A DNA stretch of 32,562 bases, taken from assembly GCA_001931875.2 (NCBI GenBank), contig MSJH02000673.1, positions 1 through 32,562 of the forward strand. Direction: 5' to 3'. The position numbers and the translations under genes were made by a program. This document shows, piece after piece, positions 10,860-22,166 of this stretch. Position 1 is the stretch's first letter, and every line of letters starts with the position of its first letter. This DNA is from Byssochlamys sp. IMV 00236. Its lineage: Eukaryota; Ascomycota; Eurotiomycetes; Eurotiales; Thermoascaceae. Below the pieces are notes generated by a model that did not search any database, was not told the origin of the DNA, and saw nothing but the letters and a program-made list of their open reading frames with translations.

Positions 10860-10879
10860 NNNNNNNNNNNNNNNNNNNN
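10860..10879. other. Assembly gap (20 N) with duplicated 11-bp flanks
   Basis: Twenty Ns are preceded by AGGCAAGGTGG (10849-10859) and followed by the same 11 bases (10880-10890). Contig ends that should overlap appear to have been joined by a fixed-size gap. Alternatively the gap hides a second tRNA copy. Confidence 0.9.
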
Positions 10880-10880
10880 A

Positions 10881-10982
10881 GGCAAGGTGGCCGAGTGGTC
10901 TAAGGCGCACGGTTCAGGTTTCACCTGATCCATTACATTCCGTGTCATGAAAATGGCGTGGGTTCGAATCCCACCCTTGTCA
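10881..10982 (+). tRNA. tRNA-Leu (anticodon CAG) with a 20-nt intron
   Basis: A full cloverleaf folds. The acceptor is GGCAAGG with CCTTGTC (one G-U pair), followed by discriminator A at 10982. The D stem is GCC/GGC. The anticodon stem CACGG (10908-10912) pairs with CCGTG (10940-10944). The anticodon CAG is at 10915-10917, and the T arm is GTGGG-TTCGAAT-CCCAC. A long variable arm (CAT..ATG) and A73 mark it as leucine. A 20-nt intron at 10919-10938 follows position 37. Its ACCTGA can pair with the TCAGG of the anticodon loop, as expected for splicing-endonuclease recognition. The tRNA decodes CUG. The gene directly borders the AT-rich block. Confidence 0.93.
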
Positions 10983-10986
10983 TATA

Positions 10987-10991
10987 TTTTT
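10987..10991 (+). terminator. RNA polymerase III terminator of tRNA-Leu
   Basis: A run of five T starts four bases after the discriminator base, the usual pol III stop signal. Confidence 0.75.
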
Positions 10992-11709
10992 GTCTCTTAT
11001 AATATTATTATAAAAGATTAATTTTTTTTATAAAATTAAATATATAATATAATATTTATTTATATTTTATTATTAAATAAATATAGTTTAACTTATTTTA
11101 AAAGCTTAGCTTTTTTAAGAAATTTAATTTAAATTAATTTTAATATAATATTTAAATAAAGTAAAAGAATTTAAAGATAAAAGATATTTTAGCTATTTTA
11201 AAAGAGATAAGAGCTTAATTTTAAGCTAAATTAATTAATATATTTCTTATAAGAAAGAAATAAATTATTAAATATTTTTTTAAGAAGTTCTTTTTATTAT
11301 TTTTTATTATTTCTTAAAGCCTTTAATCTATTTATTAATAATAAAAAATAATAAATATAATTATTAAACTTTATAAAGAAATTTAATCTTTAAAAAATAA
11401 ATAATTAAAGTATTATAAAATAGTAATTAAAATTAATAAAAGAAAATTATATAATTAATATAATTTTACTTTAATAAAATTAAAGCTTTAAGAAAAACTT
11501 ATTTTTAAATTTTCTTTTTATTAAAGTATAGGCTCGAGAAATAAGTTAAAATAAATAGAATAAAGTAATTAATACTAGAACTAGCTATAAAATCTTTATT
11601 TAGTTAACTTAAGCTAAAAATAAGCTATTATAAATAGACTTAATAAATAAAATATAGCTTAAAAGGCTTAAATCTAGATTAAGCTATATATTAAAGATAT
11701 CTTTATAAG

Positions 11710-11984
11710 AGTTAAAAAGAATAGGTTTAGATAGAATTCCCTAGACTAATCTAATAGCTTAAAGGGCTAATAATACTTAGGGAAAAAGAGTATTAGTGCA
11801 TGTAGTAAACATATAGTATATATCTATATTTTCTTAGTCAGGGCAATAGATTTTATATAGAGCTTAAGAAGTAATTTCTCTGAGCCGCCTAATTTTACTA
11901 AGGTAAAATTATCCTTAAAGATTTTCTTAAAGTGAAATCTTTATTACACTAGAACTTACTAGTCTTAACTGCTATTTTATAATA
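11710..11984 (-). mobile_element. Solo LTR of the copia element family
   Basis: This 275-bp sequence matches the two LTRs of the copia element at 21,883-27,181 without visible length change; the differences I could see are transitions. It is flanked by a perfect 5-bp target duplication ATAAG (11705-11709 and 11985-11989). It therefore arose by LTR-LTR recombination of a complete insertion. It keeps more G/C than the other two copies (for example CAGGGCAA, GAGCCGCC), so it was mutated less. The orientation given is that of the full element. Confidence 0.88.
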
Positions 11985-13599
11985 ATAAGGTTATATAATT
12001 TATTATATAAGTATTAACTAATAAATTCTCTTAAATAATTTATTTCTTATATTAATACTATAATAATATTTTTCTTTTTAAAATTAAGCTTTATTAAAAT
12101 TATCTTTTAGCTTTAACTTATTTAAATAATAATAATAAGAATTAATAATAATTTTCTAAGTATATTATAAGTAATATATAAGCTCTTTAATTAAGTTATT
12201 ATAATTTATTAATTATAATATATTATTAAAAGTTTAAAATATCTTTAATAACTTATTTTTTAATATAATTAACTTTAATAAATAGTAATAAAGATTATCT
12301 TTATTTAAGTATAATATCTTTAATAATAAAGTAAAGTAAGCTAATATTAAATATAATATAAATATATATTAAGATAAGTAAGTTAAGTTAATAAATATAT
12401 AGGCTAATAATTTTTATAATATAAAATAAACTAAGATTCTTTTAATTAAATTTCTTCTAAAAGTATTAAATATAAATATTTTAAGTATTTAATTAAATAA
12501 ATTATCTTATATAATAATAGTAAGCTAAAATTTAATAATAATTAATTTATTCTTTATAATAAGCTTAAATAATATAAATTTAAATATAGATATAATTTAT
12601 AATATTATTATAATATAGTAGTTAAAACTAGTAATTTATAGAGAGAATATATAAGAAATTCCTTTATAAAAAAGTCTAGAATAATTATATATATAGTTAT
12701 AGAGAATAGTTAGCCTAATAAGAGAGTTTTTATATTAAGTATATTAGCTTAAAAAAAGAACTTAACTAACTAAATATAAATAACTAATTATAATATAAAA
12801 ATATATTAATATTAGTTTTATCTCTTATACTTTATTCTTATCTTAAATTATATTTTTCTTTAAAGCTAATATAAAAGTTATTTTATTTTATTCTTTTTAA
12901 TTAATTATAAGCTTAAGTTAATAACTTAATAAAAATTTAAGAAAGTAAATACTTAAGTAATATAAAACTCTTTATTAAGATTATAAGATTTAAAATAGCA
13001 GTTATTAAATATTTTTATAGAAGAGATATTATAATAAGATTACTTTAATACTTATTTTATAGATATTAAATCTAATAAATATTAAAACTTATTAATAATT
13101 AGAAGATTAATTAAATTACTCTATATATAGTTAAAGAATTAATTAAATTACTTTATATATAGATAAAAATATTCTCTATTAATAATTTTAATAATTAAAA
13201 AGAAAAACTAGTTCTTACTCTTTTTAGAGAAAATTATAAAAAATAGTTTATTTATATAAAGAAATAGCTTATTAATAAGAACTATTAAAATATTATTAAA
13301 TACTACTAATAAAATAATAAAATAATAACTTATTATAGAAAAAAAAATAATATAATAGTATAATATTAAATTATAAGATACTTATTTAAGAATAATTAAG
13401 ATAAATATATTAAAGATATTATTATTAAAGTATTATAAGATTATCTTAAGAAATAATATAAAAAGACTTAATTTACTTAATAATATTAACTTATTTAATT
13501 ACTTATTAATTTTAAAATAATATTTAGATAAACTATTATTAATATATAAAGATAACTATAATAAATAAGAAAAAAATAATAGTTTATAATAATATTATA

Positions 13600-16361
13600 T
13601 CTTCTTTAATTAAATTTAAAGCTAAGATTTAATACTTATTCTTTAATTTATTTAATAAATATATTATTACTAGAATAATAATTAATACTTAAAAATATCT
13701 AAGAATAGAAAATATCTTAATTATTCTTAAGGAAGTAAAAGCTAAATTTTAAGCTTTTTTATTAAATATATTTTATATAAAAAAGTAAGAACTTATTAAA
13801 TATTATATATATAAGAAAAATTATTCTATTAAAGATTATCTATAACTATCTATAGCTTAATAAACTGCTTAAAATACTTAAAAATAAAGAAAAGAATCTT
13901 TAAAAGGCTTATCTCTATTTATAAATTAAAGACTAGTAGAGATAATAACTAAGCTATTTAAAAAAATATAATCTTATAAAAAAAAATTTTTAAAAAAATA
14001 AAAGGCTTATAAAATAAAGAAAATCTTTAATATTAAGTTATTATATTTAAAGCTTAATTTAATTATATTAAATAATTAAGTTTTTATAAGATTATTTATT
14101 TATTAAAAGATATAATTAATAAGAATTTATTTTAATAATATATTAATAGCAGTATTAGTTTATATATAATTAATAAGACTTATTACTTTAAAGAACTATT
14201 AATAAGAATTAAAAAGAGATATATTTAAATAAGAAGAGAAATTTTATATGTAAAATATATAAATACTATTATATTAAATAAATAGAATAAAAAAGTTATA
14301 TACTTAAAAAATATATTATTTATTTTAAAGCTTAAAGTAAATCTATTATTAATTAAGAAACTCTACTAATAATTTAACTTATATAATTATCTTAATATTA
14401 GTTTAATATTTATATTAAATAAATCTAATAATATTATAATTTAAAATATATTTAAATATAGATTTTATATTATAAAAAAGGTTTTTTTTAATTTTAATAT
14501 TAAAGCTATATATTACTATATATAGCTAGCTTATATATAAGAAAGATTAAGCTTATTATATTATAGTTATTTCTTAAAATAATTCTAAGAAAGTTTTTCC
14601 TAAAATTATTAATAATAATTATAAGTTAAAATATTTTAATAAACTCTTTTATAAGAAAATTATAAAAGATTAAATTTAAAAAAACTATTAGTTTTAATAT
14701 AAGTAGATTAATTATTTTAAGCTTAAAAAGATTAAAAGCCTATATAAAATAATAATACTAGAGAAACTAATTAAAATTATTAATAATTATTAGTATATAA
14801 TTTATACTATAGCTAATATTAAAAATAAAAAAAATATAATAAATAAGTAAAATGAAAGTATTTTAAAACTAATCTATATAAATATATATAATTAAATACT
14901 AGAGTTAAAAGATAAATATATTTACTTTCTAATTATTATAAATAATTACTTATAGAAAATATAGATATTTTTAATAAAAACTAAATTTAATACTAGCTCT
15001 ATCTTAAATAAAAAAAAAGAGAAGTTAAAACTATTATAAATCTTAAAATATTTAGTATTTAATTAAATAATATATTAAAACTTAAGAATATTTTTAAAAT
15101 ATAGAGAAAGGATTTTAATATTTACTATAAATTAATAATTCTATATATATTAACTTAAAATAAAATAGTTAAAAAAGTATATTAAATTATTAAGAGAAGA
15201 ACTTATATTATATTTAAAAATACTAATCCTTTAATTAAGCTATAGATAAAAACTGCTTAAACTAATATATATATTAGAAATAAAATATTAAATAGACTAA
15301 TAATTAATAGAGTATAAATAGCTTTTAAGTAGATATTTATTAAAATAAAATTATCTATTAATTACTTAAAAGTATAAAGATATTAAATAATATTATATAT
15401 AAACCTTAATTTATTATTATTAAAAATATAAAGAAATAAATTAATAGACTATAAATACTTATATATTTTTATTAAATATATTAAAGGTATAGATAAATAA
15501 TAGAAAGTTTAAGTATTTAATATTAAAAAGATTATTAAAATCTATTAAACTAAGTTTTTTAAGAATAAATAAAGAAGAAATATTAACCTTTATATTTTAT
15601 AAAAGACTATACTAAATATAGCTTTAATAAGAAACTTAAAAGAGTAATTAATTATATAAATTAATATATTACTAGCTTAATAATTTAATTAGCTAAGACT
15701 TTATAAGTTTAAATCTATAAAATTACTTAATAAATTAAAATTAAAAACTATTAATATTAATAATTAAGTATTAAATAATAAAAGATAGAGATTTTATATA
15801 TTTATATCTCTTAAACCTTTTTAAGACTAAGAAGAGAAGGCTAAAAAAAGCTTTCTTAAGAATATTAATAACTAGATATTAAAGGACTAAAAGATAAAGA
15901 TTATAAAAGGCTTCTTTAAGATAATCTTAAAAGATAATTATAAGAATATACTTATTTTAAATTATATATAAGAGATTATATTATATATATAGATTTAAAT
16001 ATTATCTTATATTAAAATCTTTATAATAATAAAATAAAAGAGAGATATATATAAGCTTATAAAAAATAAATAAGATATAAAGCTTTATAAAATAATACTT
16101 ATTTTAAATCTTATTATTCTAGAGATAATCTTAAATAAAGAAAAGTATATAGACTATATATTAAAAGCAGCTTTTATTATTAAAGAATATATTTTAATTT
16201 TTAATTTTTATATAGCTATAATTAATAATTTTATATAGAATAAATTATAGTAAGAGATTTTTAAAGCTAAAATAAATATACTATAAATAAATAAAACTTT
16301 TAAAGTAATTATTTTATTAAAAAAAGCTAATCTAAGTAAATAATATAAAACTTTAACGTTA
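13600..16361 (+). mobile_element. Copia-like retrotransposon D, gag-pol remnant (truncated)
   Basis: Reading + with RIP stops ignored, a zinc-knuckle relic YYIYKKNYSIKDY lies at 13801-13839. Its tyrosines stand where Cys and His are expected. An integrase C-terminal part lies around 15,100-15,500, where IKTA.TNIYIRNK (about 15,243-15,280) matches the copia pattern A..tAvYirNr. An RT N-terminal part (16212-16360) includes EIFKAKINIL and FKVIILLKKANLSK, matching the copia EAfkAEi..L / lP.gk.. region. Integrase and RT share one frame. The RT ends abruptly at about 16,361 before the YVDD box, where a tandem-repeat region begins. Left end and LTRs were not found. The integrase resembles that of the copia element at 21.9-27.2 kb at the nucleotide level. 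Confidence 0.75.
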
Positions 16362-16416
16362 AGTCTTTTAGGCTAATTAAGTCTCTTTAAGTCTTTTAAG
16401 CTAATTAAATTCTCTT
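16361..16416. repeat. 28-bp tandem duplication
   Basis: AAGTCTTTTAGGCTAATTAA at 16361 is followed by AAGTCTTTTAAGCTAATTAA at 16389, and each is followed by TCTCTT-like sequence. It starts where the copia D RT frame stops. Confidence 0.7.
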
Positions 16417-16480
16417 AAATATAAAAAATACTAGTATAAAGTAATTAGAAATATAGAACTATTTAAAGCCTATAGAGATT

Positions 16481-16661
16481 TAAGTCTTTTTATTAGCTTA
16501 AGCTAAATACTAAGTTAGTATAATTATATAGAATATCTATTTATAAGAATATTAAAACTTTTTAAATTTACTAACTTTTAAGTCCTTTAATTAGCTTAAG
16601 GTTTATATTAAGCTAGTATAGTTATATATATTTACTATAAATGCAAATATTAAAATCTTTC
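16481..16661. repeat. Diverged direct repeat with about 98-bp period
   Basis: The sequence at 16481 (TAAGTC.TTTTATTAGCTTAAG, then AAGTTAGTATAATTATATA) recurs at 16579 (TAAGTCCTTTAATTAGCTTA, then AAGCTAGTATAGTTATATA). It lies just past the tandem duplication at 16361. It could be part of an LTR or UTR of a neighbouring element; the family is not recognised. Confidence 0.5.
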
Positions 16662-19149
16662 TATAGTTACTATTATTACTATTATATTTATTATTTTAAA
16701 ATATATATATTATAGTATAATACTATATTACAGTATAATATTAATACTTATATTAAATCTCTTATATTAATTAATTAAAGTTTTAATTAATTATAAAGTA
16801 TTAATTAGCCAAGAAATAAAACTAGAGATATAGAATATTCTTAGAGCTAATAATACTATTATTAGCGTACCTTAATAGCGCTTTAATAGCTATTATACTA
16901 TAATATATTTAATACTTTAAGAAAATTACTACTATTTAAAAATACTATTATCTTATAGTTATTAATTTAAATATAAATTATTATATCTTTAATAATAGGC
17001 TTAATATTAATACTTACTAGTATTAATATATAGTAAGTATTATTATTATTACTACTATTATTATTAAATATCTTACTATAATTATAGTTATTAAAATAAG
17101 ATATATTTAATAATATTTAAAACGTTTTTACTTATAATCTTTTATTATTTTTATACTCTAAATTTTTAATCTTATTTAATTTATTTAGTTTATTTAGTTT
17201 AATAAGAGATAAAGTATATTTAAGCTATTAGTAAGCTATATTAATTAGTAAGAGGTTAACTATATTTAGAGAAGAGAATACTTACTATATCGGTTTTTAT
17301 ATTTTTATATATAACTTCTAATAAGACTTAACTAAGGTTATATATTTAATTAATAAGATAATACCTTTAATTACTATATAGGCTATTAGCGCAATTATCT
17401 TTATCTAGTTATTTTATTAAAAAAAGATATATTTAAAGTTAAGTTAAGAGTATTAATATTACGCTCGAGCAGATTAAATTAAATTTATTAAAGCTTTAAT
17501 TTAGTAAGGCAGTATAATAGAGAACTTTAAGCTAGAGAGAAAAAAGGAAGAGAATTTAAGGAAAGAATCTTAATTCTTTTATTTATAAGATTCTTTATTT
17601 CTTAACTGCTTTTAAATTATATATATATATAGTTAATTACTTTAAAATGCACGCTTTAATACTTTTACTGCCTTTTATTCTAAGTTCTACTCCCTATTAA
17701 ATTCTCTTACTCGCTTAGGCTATATAGTATATATAGCTTCTAGAGATACTTATAGTATAAGTAGTTAAGAGTTCTATTAGTTAATTTCTTACTTTATCTT
17801 TTTATTAAATAAGTACTAAGTTAGCGCTATAATATTACCCTTTATTTAAGCTAATTTATCCTTAAATTAGCAAGATAATTATTATTCTATTAATTCTTTA
17901 GATTAAGATCTTTATTAATATAATTAATTTAATAGTTTAAATTAGCTAATAGCCTAGGTTTATTAGAGAATTTATTATAAAAATCTTAAAGCTTTAGTAG
18001 TAAATTCTTAAAGTTTTTAGCAGAATATTATATTAAATCTTTATTATATTCTTTCTAAGTAGCCCTATAGTAAAGATATTTATATCTAATTTAAATAGCT
18101 AGAATTCTATTAACTTTTTATTTTAATTCGCCCTAGACTTTAATTAATAGAGGTTCTTTATTAACTTAGTATAGGATAAGATTATTTAGTATTTATTAAA
18201 GATAATTTAAAGGAAATATTAGGCGGATTTTTATAATATTAAGGAGTTTTAGTTTTTAAATATTCTCTATCTTTTTAAAGATTTTAAAGGGGCTCTCTAT
18301 TTAATTATTAAGCTTTTATAAAGGTTAATTAAATATTTAGTTTATAGGCTTAATAAAAACCTTATTACTAATATTAAAATTAACCTTTTAATAATATTTA
18401 TTAGCTTATCTTTTTTACTATTTTTAGGCCTTTTTAATAGAGGTTTTTATTATCTTCTAGATTTATTAAAGCCGGTATATCTATTACTAAGCTTTAGCTT
18501 AATTAGCCTTCTTTAATATTAGGGTAAATTATAGTATTAGGCGCTAGTTAAATAAGATATAGGGCTTATATCTATATTTAACTATAAATAGAGATATTCT
18601 TATAGATTTTTAAGTTAATATTATTATTATAAAATTAACTATTAGGAGATAATTTAATTAGTTATTCTAATAATAATTAATATAGGGCTATAGTCTCTAG
18701 GCTATATATTAATTTAAAATCTTTATTTATCTGTTTATTTAGGGGTATATAGTTAAAAAGAGCTTTAACTTTATTCTTAGCAATAAATAGAATTTATCTT
18801 AAAAATTTAAAATAAATTATAGTCTTTAATCAGAAATTATTATATTAAAAGCGCTCTTATAATAATATATATACTTAAGGAAAATCTTAGCTATAGTTTA
18901 TACTATAGCTATATTATAATAAAGGATAAAGATAAAGCGCTTATTAAAATAGTTAACTATTATAAAGATAGTATTATAACTATATTTATTCTTTAAAAAG
19001 AATTAAAAATCTATTAAGATATATTACTATAATTATTTAAAAATAAGTAATAATTAAAATAACTTTAATAAAAGGTCTTATAGGTTTTTAGTTTAATAAT
19101 AAGTTAAATAATTATTAATATATTAATTAATAAAATTAGTTATTTTAAG

Positions 19150-20480
19150 CTAATAATAGTAAGACTTTATTAATTATTATATTTTTCTATATTTTAAATA
19201 AGTAATAAAAACTTAATAATAGACTTTATTTAAGAGATATATTTATAAATCTCCTTAATTAAGAATAATTAATTATTTATTATATAATAGAAGCCTATTT
19301 ATTAATTAATATAGAGAACTTTCTTAATTTATATCTTTATAGAATAGTATTAAGTCTATATTCTTATAATTCTCCTTAAGAATCTTATCTATTAAAGTAA
19401 ACTCTTTAGTTAATATTAAAGCTAAGAGAGTCTTTTACTCTGCTAATTCTTTTTAAATCTATATATTTAAGACTTTAAGCTTTAATAGATATTAAGTCTA
19501 ATATTAACTTATTTATTCTTTCTATTAGAAAATATCCCCTTTTTACTATAATAAAATATTAGCTAAAGTATTTAGCTTCTTAAAATAATATTAAATTAAG
19601 AAATAATAATATAATAAGAACTTTACTTATTAAGCTTATCTTAAATTTAATACTTTAATAATTATAAAGTATTTAAGAGTATAATAATCTATTAAGATAT
19701 TAAATAGCTTATTAGTCTATAATCTTATAAGCTCTATATATTATTCTTTAAGAGCTTATATAATTACTAAAAGCTCTTTATTATAGATAAGATAATTATA
19801 TTTAGCTAGTACTATTATCTTTAAATAGTAAGCTATTAAATATTAAGAGTTCTATTTATTTTCTTATTAAGTAAGTATAGTAGCTATAATATTATTTAAA
19901 ATATCTATCTTAATATATATATCTTTATTAAAGTTATAATTATATAGAATTAGTATTAATTAAAGATATTTCTTTAGTATTTTAAAAGCCTTATAGTAAG
20001 TCTAATTAAAGTTAAATAAATAATTCTCTTTAATTAAGTTTATTATTAGTCTTATAATATAATTATAATTCTTAATAAACCTTCTATAAAAATTATAGAA
20101 GTCTAAGAATAAATAGACTTTATAAACTATCTTAAGCTATTTTTAATCTTAGATAATAATAATCTTTTTAAAATTAATTTTAATACTCTTTATATTAATA
20201 ATAAAACTAAGATATTTTATCTATATAATATAGAATTTATATTTTTTAATATTAGCTTATAGACTAGCTTTCTATAGATAGAATAATATCTCTTTTACTT
20301 AAAGTTAGTATTTCTATTTATTATTAGAATAAATTAAGATATTATTTAAATAAATACTTATATAGTTATTAAGTAAGTTAAAGAAAAGATTATTTATATA
20401 TTATTAGAATATAGCTAGTCTATTAATAAGCTTAAAAAAAGTATTTAATACTTATAAGTCTTATATCTTATATAGTATAG
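19150..20480 (-). mobile_element. Ty3/gypsy retrotransposon A, RT-RNaseH-integrase remnant
   Basis: On the - strand the RT appears from about 20,480 downward. LINRLAIF matches GLtNAPatF, and ISIYLNNILIYS has the YLDD box at 20341-20352, mutated to YLNN. In the same frame follow the RNase H connection FYNFYRRFIKNY (20065-20100) and, at about 19,553-19,627, KFLLYYYFLI..KKLNTLANIL, the RNase H end (N..ADaLSR). Next is the integrase H2C2 region NRLLLYNK...VYY.VFITYLKYRKI (about 19,183-19,300), with both His now Tyr. RT-RH-IN order identifies Ty3/gypsy. The catalytic integrase core should lie below 19,150 but was not resolved. The RT is cut at about 20,480 and the gag/protease part is missing. Confidence 0.85.
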
Positions 20481-20483
20481 TAA

Positions 20484-21877
20484 GGAGAATTAATCGGGAG
20501 AATATAATTAGCTAAGCAGTTATATATTATTATTAAAAGAAATAGTTTAAATACTTCTAATAAGGCAGTAAGAGGAAAATAAATAAATAAGAATAAAATA
20601 AGAAATTTCTCTCTTTTAGCTATTATCTAGTATTAATTTAGTATAAGAAAAGAATTAGTTTATTATATTATCTTATTATTAAAGCTTTTCCTCTAGTTTT
20701 ATTTTAAACTTTAAAAATAAATACTTCTCTCTCTTTTCTCTATATTCTTATACTTAAAGACTTTATACTAAATCTTAATATCTTATCTTATAATAAATTA
20801 AAGCTAAATATAAGAGGTATTAAAATATTAAATAGAAATAAAGGAGAAAAAAAAACTAGAAGCTAAGATTAAGGCTAAAGTTAAAAAAAATAAGAAGTAA
20901 TAAAAAGATAAATAAAATAATGAAGGAAGATTACTATTATAAATAGAAAGAAATAAATATATTTCTTAAATTAATAAAAATAATAAATATAATATAGGGC
21001 AAAAATATATACTAGCAATAAAAAAAAACTACTAAATATAAAGAAAAGCTTAATAAATATAAAAGAAAAGTAGAAATTTAAAAGGAATAAAAAATTATTA
21101 AGTAAGAACTATTTATTAAAAAGTAGAAGAACTTCTTATTATTATCTTTATTACTATTCCTTTAAAAAAATATAGAAAAAAGCACTGATTTTTTTAGCAT
21201 TAATTAAGATAAAAAGACTTTTAGCTCTTTAATATTATTAAGTTTAAAAATATAAATAGCTTAAGTATTTAAAAATATAAGACTATTAATAGTATAATTA
21301 ATTTAAGTTATATTAACTTTATAAATACTAATACCTAGAAATCTTAAAATACTATATTTTAAAAGAGATAATATTATTTATTACTTAAGGCTTTTTCAGA
21401 GACTATATAAAATAAATTAACTTCTAGAAGAGGAAAAAACTAAATAATTTATAAACTATTATAGCCCGTTAATATTATTATAAATAAATACTTAACTTAA
21501 ATATAAGAAGAAGAATTATTTAACTAATAAAAGTAATTAAATAAGAATATACTTACTATAATAAATATTAAAGGAAATATAATATTTAATAGCTAAAAAG
21601 GTTTAAAAATATAAAATATAATAGCTCTAAGAACCTAAAGAAATATAATTAAAAATATTAAGCTATATTAAAAGCATTAATAACTTTGGATAAATTAAGC
21701 TAATACTTATAGAGAGTTTAATATCTTTAAAAAATTTTAAAAAAGCTTAAATAATAAGTAGTTTAAGAGTTAAATATAGATTATTATACTCTATTTACTA
21801 TTAAATATACTAATTTCTATAAAGAGGTAATAAATAAGATAAGAACTATTAAAACCTTTTACTATCTTAATAATAAT
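20484..21877 (+). mobile_element. Gypsy-like retrotransposon B, left part (putative LTR plus gag)
   Basis: At about 20,484, where the RT of element A stops, a slightly more GC-retaining segment starts with TAATCGGGAGAATATAATTA. It continues through pyrimidine-rich sequence to about 20,805 and looks like a 5' LTR, though no partner LTR was found. From about 20,870 the + strand is purine-rich. Around 21,400-21,880 it gives gag-like stretches with the spacing of gypsy gag helices. The segment ends at the AAACT target duplication of the inserted copia element and resumes at 27,187. Assignment rests on position and weak similarity. Confidence 0.45.
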
Positions 21878-21882
21878 AAACT

Positions 21883-22157
21883 AGTTAAAAAGAATAAGTT
21901 TAAATAGAATTCCCTAGACTAATTTAATAGCTTAAAGGGCTAATAATACTTAGAGAAAAAGAGTATTAGCGCATATAGTAAATATAAAGTATATCTCTAT
22001 ATTTTTTTAGTTAGAGTAATAAATTTTATATAGAGCTTAAGAAGTAATTTCTCTAAGCTGCTTAATTTTACTAAAATAAAATTATCTCTAAAGATTTCCT
22101 TAAAATAAAATCTTTATTATACTAGAACTTATTAGTCCTAACTGTTATTTTATAATA
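21883..22157 (-). repeat. 3' LTR of the copia element
   Basis: 275 bp, same length as its partner at 26907-27181. In a base-by-base reading the differences seen are transitions, with no insertion or deletion. The duplicated target AAACT precedes it at 21878-21882. Confidence 0.92.
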
Positions 22158-22166
22158 CTTCTCCTT
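22158..22166 (-). promoter_or_regulatory. Polypurine tract of the copia element
   Basis: On the - strand AAGGAGAAG directly abuts the start of the 3' LTR. It is the expected position and composition for the plus-strand primer of reverse transcription, and is unusually G-rich for this block. Confidence 0.75.

Noticed and set aside
10757..10948. Open frame on - crossing the N gap
   Set aside because: It runs through undefined bases and the tRNA gene, so it is an artefact.
11710..11984. 5' LTR of copia-like element D
   Set aside because: It has its own ATAAG duplication on both sides and the orientation opposite to element D, so it is an independent solo LTR.
16361..16661. CRISPR-like or satellite array
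   Set aside because: Only two diverged copies of each unit with no regular spacers, in a fungal transposon block.
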